Below, in pieces: positions 37,831 to 50,452 of a stretch of 64,000 bases of DNA. The position numbers and the translations under genes were made by a program. The DNA lies in assembly GCA_905182995.1 (NCBI GenBank), contig CAJJDP010000063.1:65846-129845 (forward strand), written 5' to 3'. The notes below the pieces were generated by a model. It saw only the letters and a program-made list of their open reading frames with translations, was not told where the DNA came from and ran no database searches. The first letter of the stretch is position 1. Every line of letters starts with the position of its first letter. The DNA comes from Paramecium octaurelia. Lineage: Eukaryota > Ciliophora > Oligohymenophorea > Peniculida > Parameciidae.

Positions 37831-38518
37831 ATCAGTTAATAAAATTGAATAATTATTTATTTAAATAATTTTTATTTATATAAATTTACAGAATTAGAAA
37901 AGTGATTTAATGCTTAGTAATTTCAGTAAAAAAAAGATAATAAAATTCAAAATTTAACAACTTCATACTATTGAAGATATTTTCTTGTATGTACAGTATA
38001 ATTTACAATTTTTGTATCAATTTATATATATGTAAATAAAAGATAACAAAAGTTGAATTTACTTTCAAAATATAACTTATAAGCTTAAATACTTTCTTCC
38101 TTTTAAATACAATTAGTTGCATAAATGTTTCCTTAAGATTATTTTTAAATGATTATGATTGATTATTACCACTTAGCAAATTTCGAGAGATGAGTATATT
38201 TAACAAAATACATAACAATTACCACATAATGAAATCAGAAGCATTTGATACTTAATTGCAAATTGGAGTGTAGATCGTGAAGATAGTTTATAAAATAATA
38301 ATTTGAAAAAAGAGATATTTCCAAAATTATTAACCTTCTTGTTTGGAAGACTTCATCATAAGTTGGGATGGCTCGATTCTATTTTTCAATATTTAATAAA
38401 GATATAATTATGAGGATGTGTGATTAATATATTATTCAATATTAATTATATTCAGTTATGAAGAGTTCTTTTAGAAAGAGGGATTGTCCGTTCTGTTAAA
38501 AATTAAAATGTTCAAAAA

Positions 38519-40081
38519 ATGTCAAACATTTATATGCATATTTAATCAATAGTGTATCATTCATTAAAGATTGAGAAGGCCTTGTACACTAAATATTCAT
38601 AATAAAAAGTGAAAAATTTTGAGGACTTTTTTTCAACAAAACCAGTTAAATGGGTCATAGATTTCAAAGACAACCTACATATTAAGGAGTAAGAGGAATA
38701 TTTAAAAAAGTAATTCTATTTGTAATATGAAAATAGATACTATCCAATCACATAATAATCTAACAAATTAAAACAATTATTAGAATATTACAAATATCAT
38801 AAAGACATACCTAGAATGTTTTTTGGATTCTTAGCGGATATTGCTACTTATTATTACGAGAAGAAAAAGTAAATATCATATTATAAAGAATTAGAAAATA
38901 TGAATATAGAAAGATAAAAATTTAACTAGGAATTCCATATGAGTAATCTAGTCTAAGCACATGTATTGAGTTTACTGTAATAATAGAATATGAAAAATTA
39001 AATGAAGATATTTAAGTCTTAAATAGTATCACAAAGTTAAGTGAAAGATCTGCCAAATCTCTATTAAGATAAATAATTAAATTTTAAAAGGATGAAGATT
39101 AGATTGTAATTAGTCTATATACCATTTTAGAATGTAGATGAAACATGGTTAACAATGCAATAAGAAATCTAAACAGAAAAAAATAATTAAAAATAACTAA
39201 CTAAACAGCCAACTTAGAACCTTAAAATATTAAAATAATTAGTCATCAGAAACAATTAAATAAATAAAGATAAACTAAAATTAAATTTGCCATTTCATTT
39301 GATCAATGGAAAAATCTAAGCAAATATTAGAATTTCCTAAAAACAGTCTCCAGAACGGCCTAATCCTACTCAAAAATCATCTTCCTAATAACATATTAAT
39401 AGTAGTCAAGAAGAGAATGAGTTCCAAAAGTTCATGAAAGCTAAGATTATAAAATTATCTTAAGATAACAAAATAAAAATTCAAAAAATATTCTCGAATA
39501 AAGTTGACCAAAATAATAATAATAATAACCAAGCGAAACATAGTAGTGCTCACTTTATTACTAGTACTAGAAGTGTTTCATCAGAATAGTTGAAGACAGA
39601 ATAAATGCGTTTAAGCTAGATCATTAATACTGGAGGAAATAGTTAAAGCCAACCTAAACTATTTAATTATATTTCACCTGTGCATAAGAAATCTGCTTCC
39701 TAGTAGTCTTTATAAACTGAATGCACACCAGCTAAAAAGGATTCAAAACTTATAAAAATATACTCTAACAATTTTAGCAGTAAAATAAAGACTTAACCAA
39801 AAAAGACTCCCGAAAAACTCCGATAATTGTATAAAACAAGTGCTTAAACTTCTCAAAACAGTTCTTAAAAGAATCTTATTTAAAATCTCGACAAACTTTC
39901 CTCATTTTAACAATTCAAAATTATGCTGGAGAGTCCTAATCCAAAATAGAAAAAGAAACTGCAATTACATAATACTGATACTATCAGATTATAGACTGAA
40001 TACAAATAAATAACTAAAAGACAATCTATTACGCTAACTCAAAATAAAATTAATGGCAAAATCATGATGAAGAAATAATGA
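38519..40081 (+). CDS. hypothetical 520-aa protein (5' end uncertain)
   Basis: From ATG 38519 to TGA 40079-40081 the frame is clean and strongly coding. Residues about 30-200 are Tyr/Phe-rich and helical (FEDFFSTKPVKWVIDFKD, RMFFGFLADIATYYYEKKK). The remainder is Ser/Gln/Asn/Lys-rich with many TP/SP sites and a run of Asn near 39520. Protein-like sequence continues upstream to about 38190 (KKEIFPKLLTFLFGRLHHK, RGIVRSVKNQ), but two TGA codons and frame choices there prevent a firm model. The real start may lie upstream behind introns (one candidate 17 nt at about 38271). No domain is recognised. Confidence 0.65.
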
Positions 40082-40118
40082 ATTCTTTTTAGAAATTATA
40101 TAATATAAATATTCATAA

Positions 40119-41521
40119 TCAGCACACTTTTTTATTGAAAATTCCCTCCTTAGCCTCTTATCTAAATTTAATATTGGATGGACTATTCATTTTGTTTTTA
40201 TAAGATGACAATTCTTTTTCGAAGTTTTGGCTTGACATTGGAATATGTCTACACTATTCTTTCTAAGATCATAATAAATTAAAAATACTATAAAATTTAT
40301 CTATTGATGTTAAGAGGCATGATTCTATGGGGTTCCAATATAATCTTTATTTATTTTTTTACTATGATTTTTGTTGTGTTATTGAAGTGGTTACTAAAGT
40401 GCTTATTCATTCTCAAATTTCTTGAGATCAAAATCATCTATTTTAAGTTTCATCATATTTTTCAATTTCTCAATTTAATTTTACAAGGATATAACCAAAA
40501 GATTTGATTATTCTAATTAGACTTATTAACTTTAGAAATTATCTTTTAGATCCATTATTTCTGAATCCTTAATCTTTAACAATTTGTTTAACTTTGCTTC
40601 TGATTCTTTCTGTTGATCCTTGTAAGAATTAAATGCATTGACAAGTTGATTATATGAATTCTCACTCATAAATTAATCAGATATATTCTACTCTAGTAAA
40701 TTAATAGTTTTTCTTAATTGAGCTATGCATTATTTTTAATTATCAATAGTGTTTTATTAATCATTTAAGGTATTCTCTAGGAATTTAATTTATGATTAAT
40801 TGTTAAGTTCTTCATTTTATAATTTTAATAAGTTAGCCTCTTTTTTCTCCTCCAAAAGTTAAATTTGTAATCTCGTGATTTCTTACTTTTAATTATTCAA
40901 CTCTACTCTCATTTGTTTGACTTCTGCTTCATTGTGAATAGTCTGTGAATTTTTAAGAGTTTCTTTTAGTTTCTAAGATTCTTTATTATATTATTCTATC
41001 TGTAGAAATAGATTTTCCAACTCTTATTGTTATTAAATATTTGTCTGCTTAAGTTGTTGATTCGTTAGCAACAACTCTTCAATTTTTTATGACTGCTCTT
41101 CTATTTAACGTTAATATGTAGTTTTTAAACTTGATTATTCATCTCTCTTTTCTTGTAGATTTAATTCACTTGCATTTAGTTTCACAGTCAGCTCATGAAT
41201 CAAGTTTACTTTCTTTTTTAAGACATCATTTAGTTTTTCAATTTCTGCAATAAATGCTTCTATCTGCACTTTCTTAAGCTACTAAGTTATGATATACACT
41301 TACTCCTTTGTCATTTTAACTTTACGCAGGTGTATATGTTTTAGCAGTACAAAAGTTGTCAGCTGTAATTCTGCATGGTGAAATGGATCCGGTTTAAGTA
41401 TGGAATTACTGTCTCTTAAAACTGGAAGACTAAAAATTGATAATGGGATCATACACAAGTATTTTGAAAGTCTGAGGATACTTTTGTTCTCACTATTCTG
41501 TTGGAATACATAGGTAGACAA
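40119..41521 (-). CDS. coiled-coil protein (458 aa)
   Basis: ATG at 41521, stop TGA 40119-40121, one 26-nt intron (40263-40288). The frame closes exactly, and the splice gives a natural end (NFEKELSSYKNKMNSPS...). After a 70-residue N-terminal part (MSTYVFQQNSENKSILRL), residues about 80-400 are one long coiled coil (IEAFIAEIEKLNDVLKKK, QELENLFLQIEQYNKE, LLEEKKEANLLKLQNEEL). No motor or membrane segment. It converges with the plus-strand gene ending at 40081, leaving 37 bp between stops. This is typical of ciliate cytoskeletal coiled-coil genes, but the family is not identified. Confidence 0.8.
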
Positions 41522-42419
41522 ATATTTAATTATTTAACAACTAATTTTTACAAATATTTTCTGTTAAATGCCCTAGAAATCAATATTAGAATTCACCATC
41601 TTCCTTAATTGAAGATAAAATAGATATGAATTAACTTAGAAAAGACGAATAATACATTGAAAAATGTTTCAACTCTCTTGATTTGAAGATATCAATTTTT
41701 ATTTTTGTATTCAAGCAGAACTCTGACTAAAATTCTTAATTAAGAAGTTGCGATTTACATATTTATTTATGAATCTATCTTGGTTAATACATATATTTAA
41801 ATGATTAGATATTTATATTAAATAATATTTATTTATGAACTAATAGATATAAATACCTGACCAATAAAATTTGATATTAATCAATCAAGATGACAAAGCC
41901 ATAAGAGAAGTATTGTTAAATTAAAAGCAGCATTTATTTGAATTTCTTCTTACCATTTCAATTTATGTTAATATATTTGACTAGATCTGAAGCTATATTA
42001 GATTAAATTATTATTATAATTAAAATATAAAATAAATTATGTTAAATATTAATAATGATTAATTTGAGTTAATATTAAGCCCAGCAATATTAAATTACAA
42101 AATGTGAAATTTTCCTTTAATTAGTTTAGACATATGTATGATGTAAAATAGAAGGATGATTATTTAAAATTAAGATTGAAATTTTTTGCAAGAATTCCTT
42201 TAGATATAATATTCTAAAATTAATAGAAATATTTTAATTAAATTATTGCAAATGATTCAGTCATTTTGAAAAATATATTTCTCAATTTGTGATTTGAGAA
42301 AACAGATACAATTAGAAGTTAATATGTTTTATGAAACTTTAAATACTTTAATGATAGAGGAATAATTAGATGATATAATGATAGGTGATGATGAAATATT
42401 TCATGAAAATCTAAATTCA
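41522..42419. other. long gene-poor stretch
   Basis: This is nearly 900 bases without a supported gene. A plus-strand frame near 41890-42140 is open for about 85 codons and hydrophobic in part (FFLPFQFMLIYLTRSEAIL), but it does not continue. The minus strand is also open for about 500 bases beyond the 42420 stop in another frame. In DNA this AT-rich with one stop codon neither is convincing. It may contain decayed sequence. Confidence 0.35.
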
Positions 42420-45373
42420 TCATATTTTACAAGTACTATAATTTGTTTTTTTTTGGTTTTATTTTTAATAATTTTCTGCAGTTACATTCAGCTAAGATAG
42501 CAGCATTTGACTACGTTAAATCAATAGCAATTCCTTTTAATTTATATCCTAAATGATTCTTTTAGGATCATTAATTTCAACATAATCTTCTTGTTAGGTT
42601 TCTAAGTTAATAAAAGAGAATTCATTATACTTGATCTAATATTTTTATTTAATATCTTTTGCTTTGATTCAGAATGAGATCTCTCTAATTCATAAACATT
42701 TTTTGAATTTATTTTTGGTAGTCCATCACCTACATCATTCATTTAATCAATTTTAACTTTGATCTCCTATCTATAATATAAATAATAATGACTTTTAATT
42801 TTTCAAATCTTAGATATTGTTAGTCATTGATGCCAATTTAGCAGGCTTCATTTTAGAACCCTTCTATAGTTAAAAGTTCATCGCATAAGCATCCTTGGGG
42901 ATATTCGAAGGCACACTCTACTTATACTTAGCCTTATTCATTTTATTCTTTATTTTATCTTAAACTTCAGTAGGTAGAAATCCCATTCCATTATACAGGA
43001 AATTTTAAGAAATATGATCATTCTTAGTTCTAAAAATGTTGTTTATTTTTTTGAAATTTTCAATCTCTAATGATAAATATTTAACGATTTCATTTGTTTT
43101 TAATAATTCTCTTCTATAACTATCTAATAAATATTCTTTAGATTTCGCTTACTCTAATAACTCTGTAGTTTATTTCATAAAGATTTCATGATCTGTTTAT
43201 TGTTCCTTAAGTTTTTTCCTTTCTTGAGTAAGTTATTCCTGATCTAGTAGATGTTAGTTATTTAAGTTTTCCATTTCTTGCTTATGATTTAATTTTAGAT
43301 TTTCAGTTAATTCTAATAGTCTTTTTTACTCAATTTCATTTTCATTTTTTAATTATTGAACTTACTCTTGGAATTTTTTGAGGATTTACAATTCCTCTTC
43401 ATCCTTTTATTTTAATTTTACATTTAAATCTTCAATTAAGAGTTCATATAGTTGTTCTGAATCAATATAGCTTTTAATACTTTGATCTTTGTCTTTGATA
43501 GTTTCTAACAATTAAGAAATCTCTATGTCCTTCTTTAATAACTCTTATTATAACTATTATTCAAAATCTCTTTTCATAGTTTCAATTAGTTATTCATTCT
43601 TAACCTATGAGATTTTCATCAGATCTTGCATATCAGTGATTTCATCTTTACTACACTTTATTTTAAATTCAAATTCTTCCTTAAGTCTAATAATCTCATT
43701 TTTACACCTGGCCAATTGTGCATCTGAAGTGTAATACGATGATGTGTTAGAGTCCATTTCAATGAGATCACATTAGACTCCAAAATCATTTTATATTGTC
43801 CATGCTCTCTAGGTGGTCTATAAGGATTTATTGTATTGAATGCTTGCATTTTGTAATCCTTCATTGTTAGTTTTAATAGTTGAAGTTGGTTCATTCGATA
43901 CAATTTTTATTATTTATGTCTATTGAGTAGGCTTGTCTTCGACAGAGGATTATCGACTTTGTTGCTAAATAGATTGCATTATTTCTTGTCGATTATTTTC
44001 GACATATTACTCAATAGTAGTTTCTTCGAAATTAAATTCATCTTTTTAAATGGATGTTCTTTTATATGAAGATTGAACTGCTGATTCAGGATTGCTTGTT
44101 TATTTGATTGGTTCTCTTTGTTTGATAACCTACTTATATTATGATTATGGATTGATTTTTTATGATTATTACACTTTATCAGGAGATGAATTCTTATTGT
44201 TTTAGACTACCGTACCTTACTTCCTTACATTTTCTCTAGTTCCTGGTTGAGTTTTATCGTGTTTCAATCTCTTGATCTATTCACTAGATATATGTATACT
44301 AGTACTTTAATTAATCAATTAATATGTCCTTCTGAAGGAGTTTTGAATCCTTGCCTTTCATTTGCTCATCAAATAGAAAGACTTTGTACTTTAAATCCTG
44401 AATATCCTTTTCCAAACTTGCGGTATATGGTTAGTATCTATCTATCTAGTATTGCAAGATTTTATTTTTTTCAATATATTACAAAGTTTAATTTTTATAA
44501 TCTTGGCAATCGTCTTTAAGTTTTTGGATTTAATTATCCATTTTCATTCTTTAAGATTAAATCTTATACTCGTATTCATTTATTAATTCCATTTTGACCT
44601 CATTCAACTTCGTACTAAAGACTTCCAATTGTTTTAAATAGGATCTTCTTTCAATTTCAAACTTCTCATTTTAATCTGATTTTTCAAATTTAACTTAAGC
44701 AAGTTCAGTATTCAGTTTTAAAGTCTTAATTTCTAGTTCTTCTTTATATAACTTGTGCAACTTTTATTCATTCAATTTTAACTACATGATTTATGAACTG
44801 AGATCTTCAATTTTCATTTGCTACAATTTAAATGAGATATCTTTACCAGATGATTTTGTCTTTGCTCATTCAACTACTTTTGTTATTTATGATAATCACT
44901 CAATTTTCTGTTTTAATCTATCAACTATTGTTTTTCTATAAAATGTCTTTCAGTTTCTTATTGTAGATTCTCCCTTAACTGTTTAATATTTAATTGAAAA
45001 GCAGCTTTTGCAGTATTGTTATCGATTATAATATTATTCAATCTGATTATCTCCTCTTTTTATAAAAACTATAATACCTTCTAACAGATCACATATTTAT
45101 TTGAAATCTGCCACTGCTTTGATCAATACTCTATCTTCTCCATTTGGACCAGTGTCACTAATGAGATTGGCTAATTATAATTTGCGTTCCTCTATATAGA
45201 AGTTAAGACTGATAACATGTTGCTTTAATTTAGTGTTCTCGTTAAATAGTGGCTGTATAGCTATGAATATTTACTTTCATCTTAGCTTAAAATTGGGAAG
45301 CATTCAATTCTAAGGCCTTAATCTTATGATTAGCGATTTCGTCATCTTCAGGAAATTTAGTGAAAGTATTCAT
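42420..45373 (-). CDS. large coiled-coil protein (936 aa, seven exons)
   Basis: ATG at 45373, TGA at 42420-42422. Six introns (42602-42630, 42771-42792, 44284-44305, 44821-44846, 45056-45077, 45253-45274) of 22-29 nt give 936 aa with an exact frame. Most of the protein is coiled coil (LLEEEIIRLNNIIIDNN, LQQETERHFIEKQQLIDQ, LDQEQLTQERKKLKEQ). A Pro/Ser/Gln-rich hinge lies near residues 370-470, and a more globular segment follows (GVQCDLIEMDSNTSSYY). The C-terminus is charged. In the spacer just upstream (about 45374-45510) the same frame stays open and looks protein-like (SAFKEGTQHKVITQFNQL), so an upstream start or first exon is possible. The last exon could also be spliced further at a GTAGTC...TTAG. 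Function is unknown. Confidence 0.8.
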
Positions 45374-45791
45374 ATTAAATTAATATAATAATTATAATGA
45401 CCAAAAAGTATTAATAACTTACGAATCCTCTGTTTTAAACTTCTGTAATTAGTTTAGCAATTAATTGAATTGGGTAATGACTTTATGTTGAGTTCCTTCC
45501 TTAAAAGCAGAGAAATTTTATTGGAATAATAATAGGTATGTATATCACTTTTACTGTTTAGAAGGCAAAACTAAGCGTCTCTGAGTTATGTATTTTAAAT
45601 TGAAAATATAATTTATTTTTACAAACTTTTAAATTGTTGCTTAAGTAGTTGTTTTATTCCTAAACAATTCATACATTATATATTTATCTCTTAATTTATA
45701 ATTAATTTTAAATTACATCTTTTTTTGTAAATACAAGAAAATGAGTAAGTAATATTTAAATTTAAACTTATTCATAAACTTTAATTTATAA
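45374..45791. other. spacer with possible upstream exon
   Basis: This lies between two minus-strand genes. About 45374-45510 reads as protein-like sequence in frame with the downstream coiled-coil gene (minus strand), and it ends with a GTAAGT that resembles a donor site. No matching acceptor at a sensible distance was found, so I left it outside the gene. Confidence 0.3.
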
Positions 45792-46831
45792 TCATTACAT
45801 TTTAGCCCTTTGAAATCTCATAAAGCCTATTGCATCTAGGTCATTTTAAATTACTTTGAACTTTTTAATCTAAATTTTCTTCTTTTTATTGATGTCATTA
45901 TCCATTCTCTTCAATTAGGCAATTTCCTAATCACAACATGTAATAAGTGTACTCATTGAATTATTATTACTATAGTTAGTGTGTATATGTTGAATTTTCT
46001 CTTTGATTCTTTTTAAAATGTTATTGGTATTCTGAGTTTTTGGATTACTTTTGGATTTTGATTTTTCTTATGTTAACATACTATTATGTAATATTTAAGA
46101 TGAATTTTATAAAAGCGATAATTTACGCGTTCTCTCATCAGTACCTGAGGAATCTTTCAGTCCCATACGATTTAATTACTTTTCAACATTGTGTTTAATT
46201 CTCTAAAGTTTATAATACTCTTATAAACCAAATTCAATTTGTTCTTACTCATATAACTGGCATTCTAAATTAGTTTTTTTACGGGTTCCTCTCATTGGGG
46301 ATGAATCAGATTGATGCTTAGTCTTTTTTCTATCAACTTATTTTTTGATTTCTTGTTAGGATGCAAATCTTTCCTTCATTTGTTCAAGCATCGCTAAATG
46401 TGATTGTTCTTAATAAAAAATGGACTTTCTTCTCTCTAATCTCTTTTAATCTTCTATGTTGCTTGTTTCAAATAACTCCTTCTCTTTCTATTGTAAATGA
46501 TCCTACATTTGATTTACTAATTTTTCAATGAGTTCCTTTTTAGTTAACTAATCTTTCTAAGGTCTGTTTAATCAGATAAGTACTTCACTTTATTGTGTAA
46601 TTTTTCTGACTCCTGTAATTGCTTTTCAAAGACATTTTATACTTTACACTCGTAATTCTCCAATATACTTGGTTATATTTTGCCTTGAGAAGAAACTCTT
46701 CGTTTGTGAGAAGCAATCTTTGTAACAGAGTCATCAAAATACATACCAGGCTTTATAATAATCATCATATTTACTGTTACGACATGATATTTTATTTTAA
46801 ACTTTCTCTTGTTTGAGGGAGAATTGGACAT
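45792..46831 (-). CDS. coiled-coil protein (about 339 aa)
   Basis: ATG at 46831, TGA at 45792-45794; a 20-nt intron (46564-46583) is required for the frame. A further GTAAATATG...AAAG of 24 nt (46751-46774) is a multiple of three without TGA and may also be an intron, which would remove 8 residues. The protein has charged helices (KELIEKLVNQMQDHLQQKE, MLEQMKERFASQQEIKKQ), a basic RGTRKKTN patch, and a C-terminal Lys-rich segment (MDNDINKKKKIQIKKFK). No known domain. Its 5' end faces the formin gene, with about 140 bp between the two start codons. Confidence 0.75.
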
Positions 46832-46973
46832 TAATATAAAATATTTATTGAATACTAAGTTTAATTAGTTCAATTTGTATATATAATTAAATAAGAATTG
46901 CTGAGATACCTAATACAGATATCAGGATATTAAAAAATGTGTATTTAATTTATCATTATAAATAATTAATTAT

Positions 46974-49900
46974 ATGGGTTAAGAATAAGCAAAACTATTC
47001 AAGCGTCAACCTTGTACATTACATTATAAGTACGATGATCATGTAACTCATAAATCTTAACAAATAGGATCTTGAGTTGAAATATGACCCAAAATAAAAA
47101 ATAGTATATCAAAAACCTTTACGTTTCCAAGAAATGATATAAATAAATCCAGCATTACGCGATTTGGATTAGGGTAATAATTCTTGAATATCTTTTAGAT
47201 ATCCTAATACAACTTCAATTTTTACATGAGCAGGCACTCAAATCAATTATTTTTGAGCAATTAAAGAAATGTGACGATTTAATAATATTGTACTAAGCCA
47301 CCAAATTTATTGTTAATTGTACTTCAAATGAGTGTCTAGAACTCATTAACAACTATAATATCATCACTAAAATTACTTAAGAGTAGTAAAAGGATCTAGA
47401 TAAATAAATACTAATTATCATCATAATTCACTATATTGTAGGCAAACTACCTTCAATTATGTTGGAATAATAACACATATCCTGGTTGTTCAGACATTTG
47501 AATCCTTATAATGCTTTAAATGTCTCGCTAATATTATAGATATTAGCAGATATTTGTGTGAATTAAGACAAATGCATTGAAAATATAATAGAAATTCTAA
47601 AAGATCTCAAGGAAGAAGCCAAATGGAGATTTGCCACAGAACCCATATTTAAAATCATGGAAGTTTAACAAAATGTATATCTTATAAGGGATGCTTGCAC
47701 CTTTATCAATGCTTTGGCAGAAACTCATTCAGATGACGAAATGTGTGAATTAATTAAATAATAAATAGAACAATATGGTTTAACAGTTATTTATGATGAC
47801 ATCAAACTTAAACTCAAAAACTAAGAGTATCAGATAGCACATTGTTCTTACAAACATGCTATGTAATTCTTGCATGAATAAAAGTACTTGCCACATTATA
47901 GTCAAGTGGATAACTTCTATTTCAATAATCTTTACGATTTCGACCCTAGTAAACCATTGATATTTTCCTATGGATATTTCGATGATATTTTTAATACAGA
48001 TCCAGACTATTTTGAAATTCAAAAGAATTAACTTAAAGTATAATTAGATGTGTATGATTCTTTAATCCAACCAGCCTTTAATCCCAATAAAACCATTCTA
48101 GAAAGGTAGAATCCCTTGTTTGTATCCACGATAACAAAAAAAGGTAGCGAAGAAGGTCTAGTTGGTGCCTTGAAAGGATTATGGCAGAGTAGAGGGAATG
48201 AATCCACAAATTAATAAATCATATTGAATGCCATCAAAAAAGCTAATTCATTACTAGAAATCTAAGAGTTACTAGTTAAATTAAATGATGAATCGTCAGG
48301 TGTTACTATTCTTTCTAGGTTGATTGATCTGTTGACCAAAAAATTCGATCAAATTATGTCAGATCAAAAGAAAAGAGACTAGATGAGAAAAGAAAGAGAA
48401 GATGGATATAAATAATAAATTGTAACCTCTATTTATATTGTAGACCTATCTCTAATTGGAAATCAAACAAAGAAGTAATTAGGACAATTAAAAGGATTTT
48501 AAAAACCTTAATGAAAAACTAAATCTACTAATTGAAGAAAACAAAAGATTGCAAGATTAGAGTTCATAATACACTTAACTCCAAAATAAATACTCAGAAA
48601 TGAGTAGTTAATTAATAGAAGCCTAAAAGAGTGTGGCAAAATCATAATAAGTTTCAGAATTAGAAGCCAAATTAGAAGAGTACGCAAATGAAATTACCAG
48701 ATTAAAAGCAACTCATACTCAACCCTAGTTATGTAAAATCTAAGCCCCGGATGGAGGTTCAGAGCCTCCACCAAATCCTTCAGAAAATATAGCCTAAGTT
48801 TAAACAGTTTCTTAAAATGCTGCTCCACCTCCACCTCCACCACCTCCATAATCTTAAATTCCAGCTCCACCTCCTCCTCCTGGAGGTAATACAAATGTAC
48901 CTCCACCACCACCACCTCCTCCTGGAGGAAAGACTGGAGCACCTCCTCCTCCACCACCGCCTCCTCCTCCTCCTGGAGCTAAAGCTGGTGGTCCCCCTCC
49001 TCCACCTCCTCCTCCAGGTGGCAAAGCACCTCCATTACCAAATGCTAAACCTGCTGTGCCAACGAAGCCTAAATGCTAACCTTCAGTTCCACTTAAAGGT
49101 CTAAGTTGGAATATTTTAAAGCCAGATTAGATTGGAAATTCCGTATTTTAAGGGATGAATGAGAACGAAATTAAGTTTGATGTTAAATCTTTAGAGGAGA
49201 AATTTGCCTCGAAACCAGCAAAGCAAATTTAATAAAGTATGGGGGTGAGTGACAAAAAGAGGGAGGTGTAAAAAATCACTTTATTGAGTGGAGAAAGAAC
49301 TAAGAACATAGAGCTGATATTGGGTAAATTAAAAATGAGTAATGAAAAAATAAAGAATGCATTGCTTGAGTGTGACAAGTCAGTTTTAAATCTAAATGTG
49401 ATTGAATCTTTATTAAATGTGGTTCCAACGGATTAAGAAAAGTCTTTGTATTAAAATCCGGAGGAATTAGAGAAGGAGACTTTATAAATAGCAGATCTAT
49501 TTTACTTAGAATTATGTTAGGTACCTGCTTAGGGAGATAGAATGTAAGCTATCAAGGCAGAGTTTGTGGGAATGGATATGTGTAGGGAATGCAGAGGAAA
49601 ACTAAAGTAATTATAGAAAGGATTTGAATTTTAAAAAAATGATGAGGCATTTAAGTTATTAATAAAATGCACTTTAGCCATAGGTAATTATGTAAATGGT
49701 GACTCTGCAAGAGGAGGAGCTTTTGGATTTAAAATCGACGCAATATCAAAAGCAGCAGATATAAAGAGTGTGGATGGAAAAGAAACATTATTGATGAGTA
49801 TTGTTTAAGAATGCGAGCAAATTTATGAAAAGCAAGGAAAGGGATCCTTTTTCTCAAATGATCGTATGGATCTTCTTGACTTTTTATGCAGATTACCTGT

Positions 49901-50428
49901 TTCTTAGATGACAATTGATATAAATGAAATAAAGAAATTGTAAAAGTTTGTGTAGAATGCAATAAAGAGTTAATCAAAGTTTCCCAACGATAGAGTAAGT
50001 AGATTTGAAGATTTCTCATAATAACTTTTATTGGAAATAACAGATCTATCTTAACTTTAATCGACATGTGAATAATTGTACTCTGATCTATGCCTATTTT
50101 ATTGTGAGAATCCAAAAACTATGCAGAGTGACGTATTCTTCTAATCTATTCAATAAGTTTGGAATAATTGCTTAAGAGTATATAAATTGAAATTATATTT
50201 TAGTCGAAACAACAAATTGAAAAGATGTAATAAATGAAAATCAAAGAAGAACAAAGGAATAAATTGGATCAGCAGAAGAAACTGCAATAACCGATTACAA
50301 ATTAGACTAATATGCATGAATCGTTACCAAGGAGAGTGAGCGCTTTACAATAGCTATAACAATCTCTGCCAAGTGATGCAGTTAACTAATTAAGATTGAT
50401 GAAACAAAATAAGAATGAAAATAACTGA
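46974..50428 (+). CDS. diaphanous-type formin
   Basis: Four introns (47043-47067, 47174-47198, 48422-48443, 50178-50203) give 1118 aa with an exact frame. Residues about 40-430 form the Rho-binding/FH3 region (FLHEQALKSIIFEQLK and armadillo-like helices). A short coiled coil follows, then an FH1 region at about 592-665: four or five Pro-rich blocks, up to eight Pro long, separated by Gly-Gly linkers. The FH2 domain is at about 675-1060 (LKGLSWNILKPDQ, MNENEIKFDVKSLEEKF, KSLLNVVPTDQEK, KCTLAIGNYVNGDS, GAFGFKIDAISKAADIKS). Formins nucleate and elongate actin filaments at membranes. The C-terminus is Gln-rich with no obvious DAD motif, so autoinhibition is uncertain. The GC-richer FH1 stretch stands out from its surroundings. 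Confidence 0.93.
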
Positions 50429-50452
50429 TTTTGGGCATTAATGTAATGATAA

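Noticed and set aside
41890-42140. Plus-strand hydrophobic frame resembling a membrane segment
   Set aside because: It is open only because TGA is the sole stop in very AT-rich DNA; it does not extend to a plausible protein and has no neighbouring exon.
48694-48957. Minus-strand frame rich in Glu and Val opposite the formin gene
   Set aside because: It is the antisense of the poly-proline FH1 repeat; the CCT/CCA repeat gives an open but meaningless frame on the other strand.
48817-49104. Plus-strand Leu/His-rich frame in the formin FH1 region
   Set aside because: This is the same proline repeat read one base out of phase; the real frame is fixed by FH2 motifs downstream.
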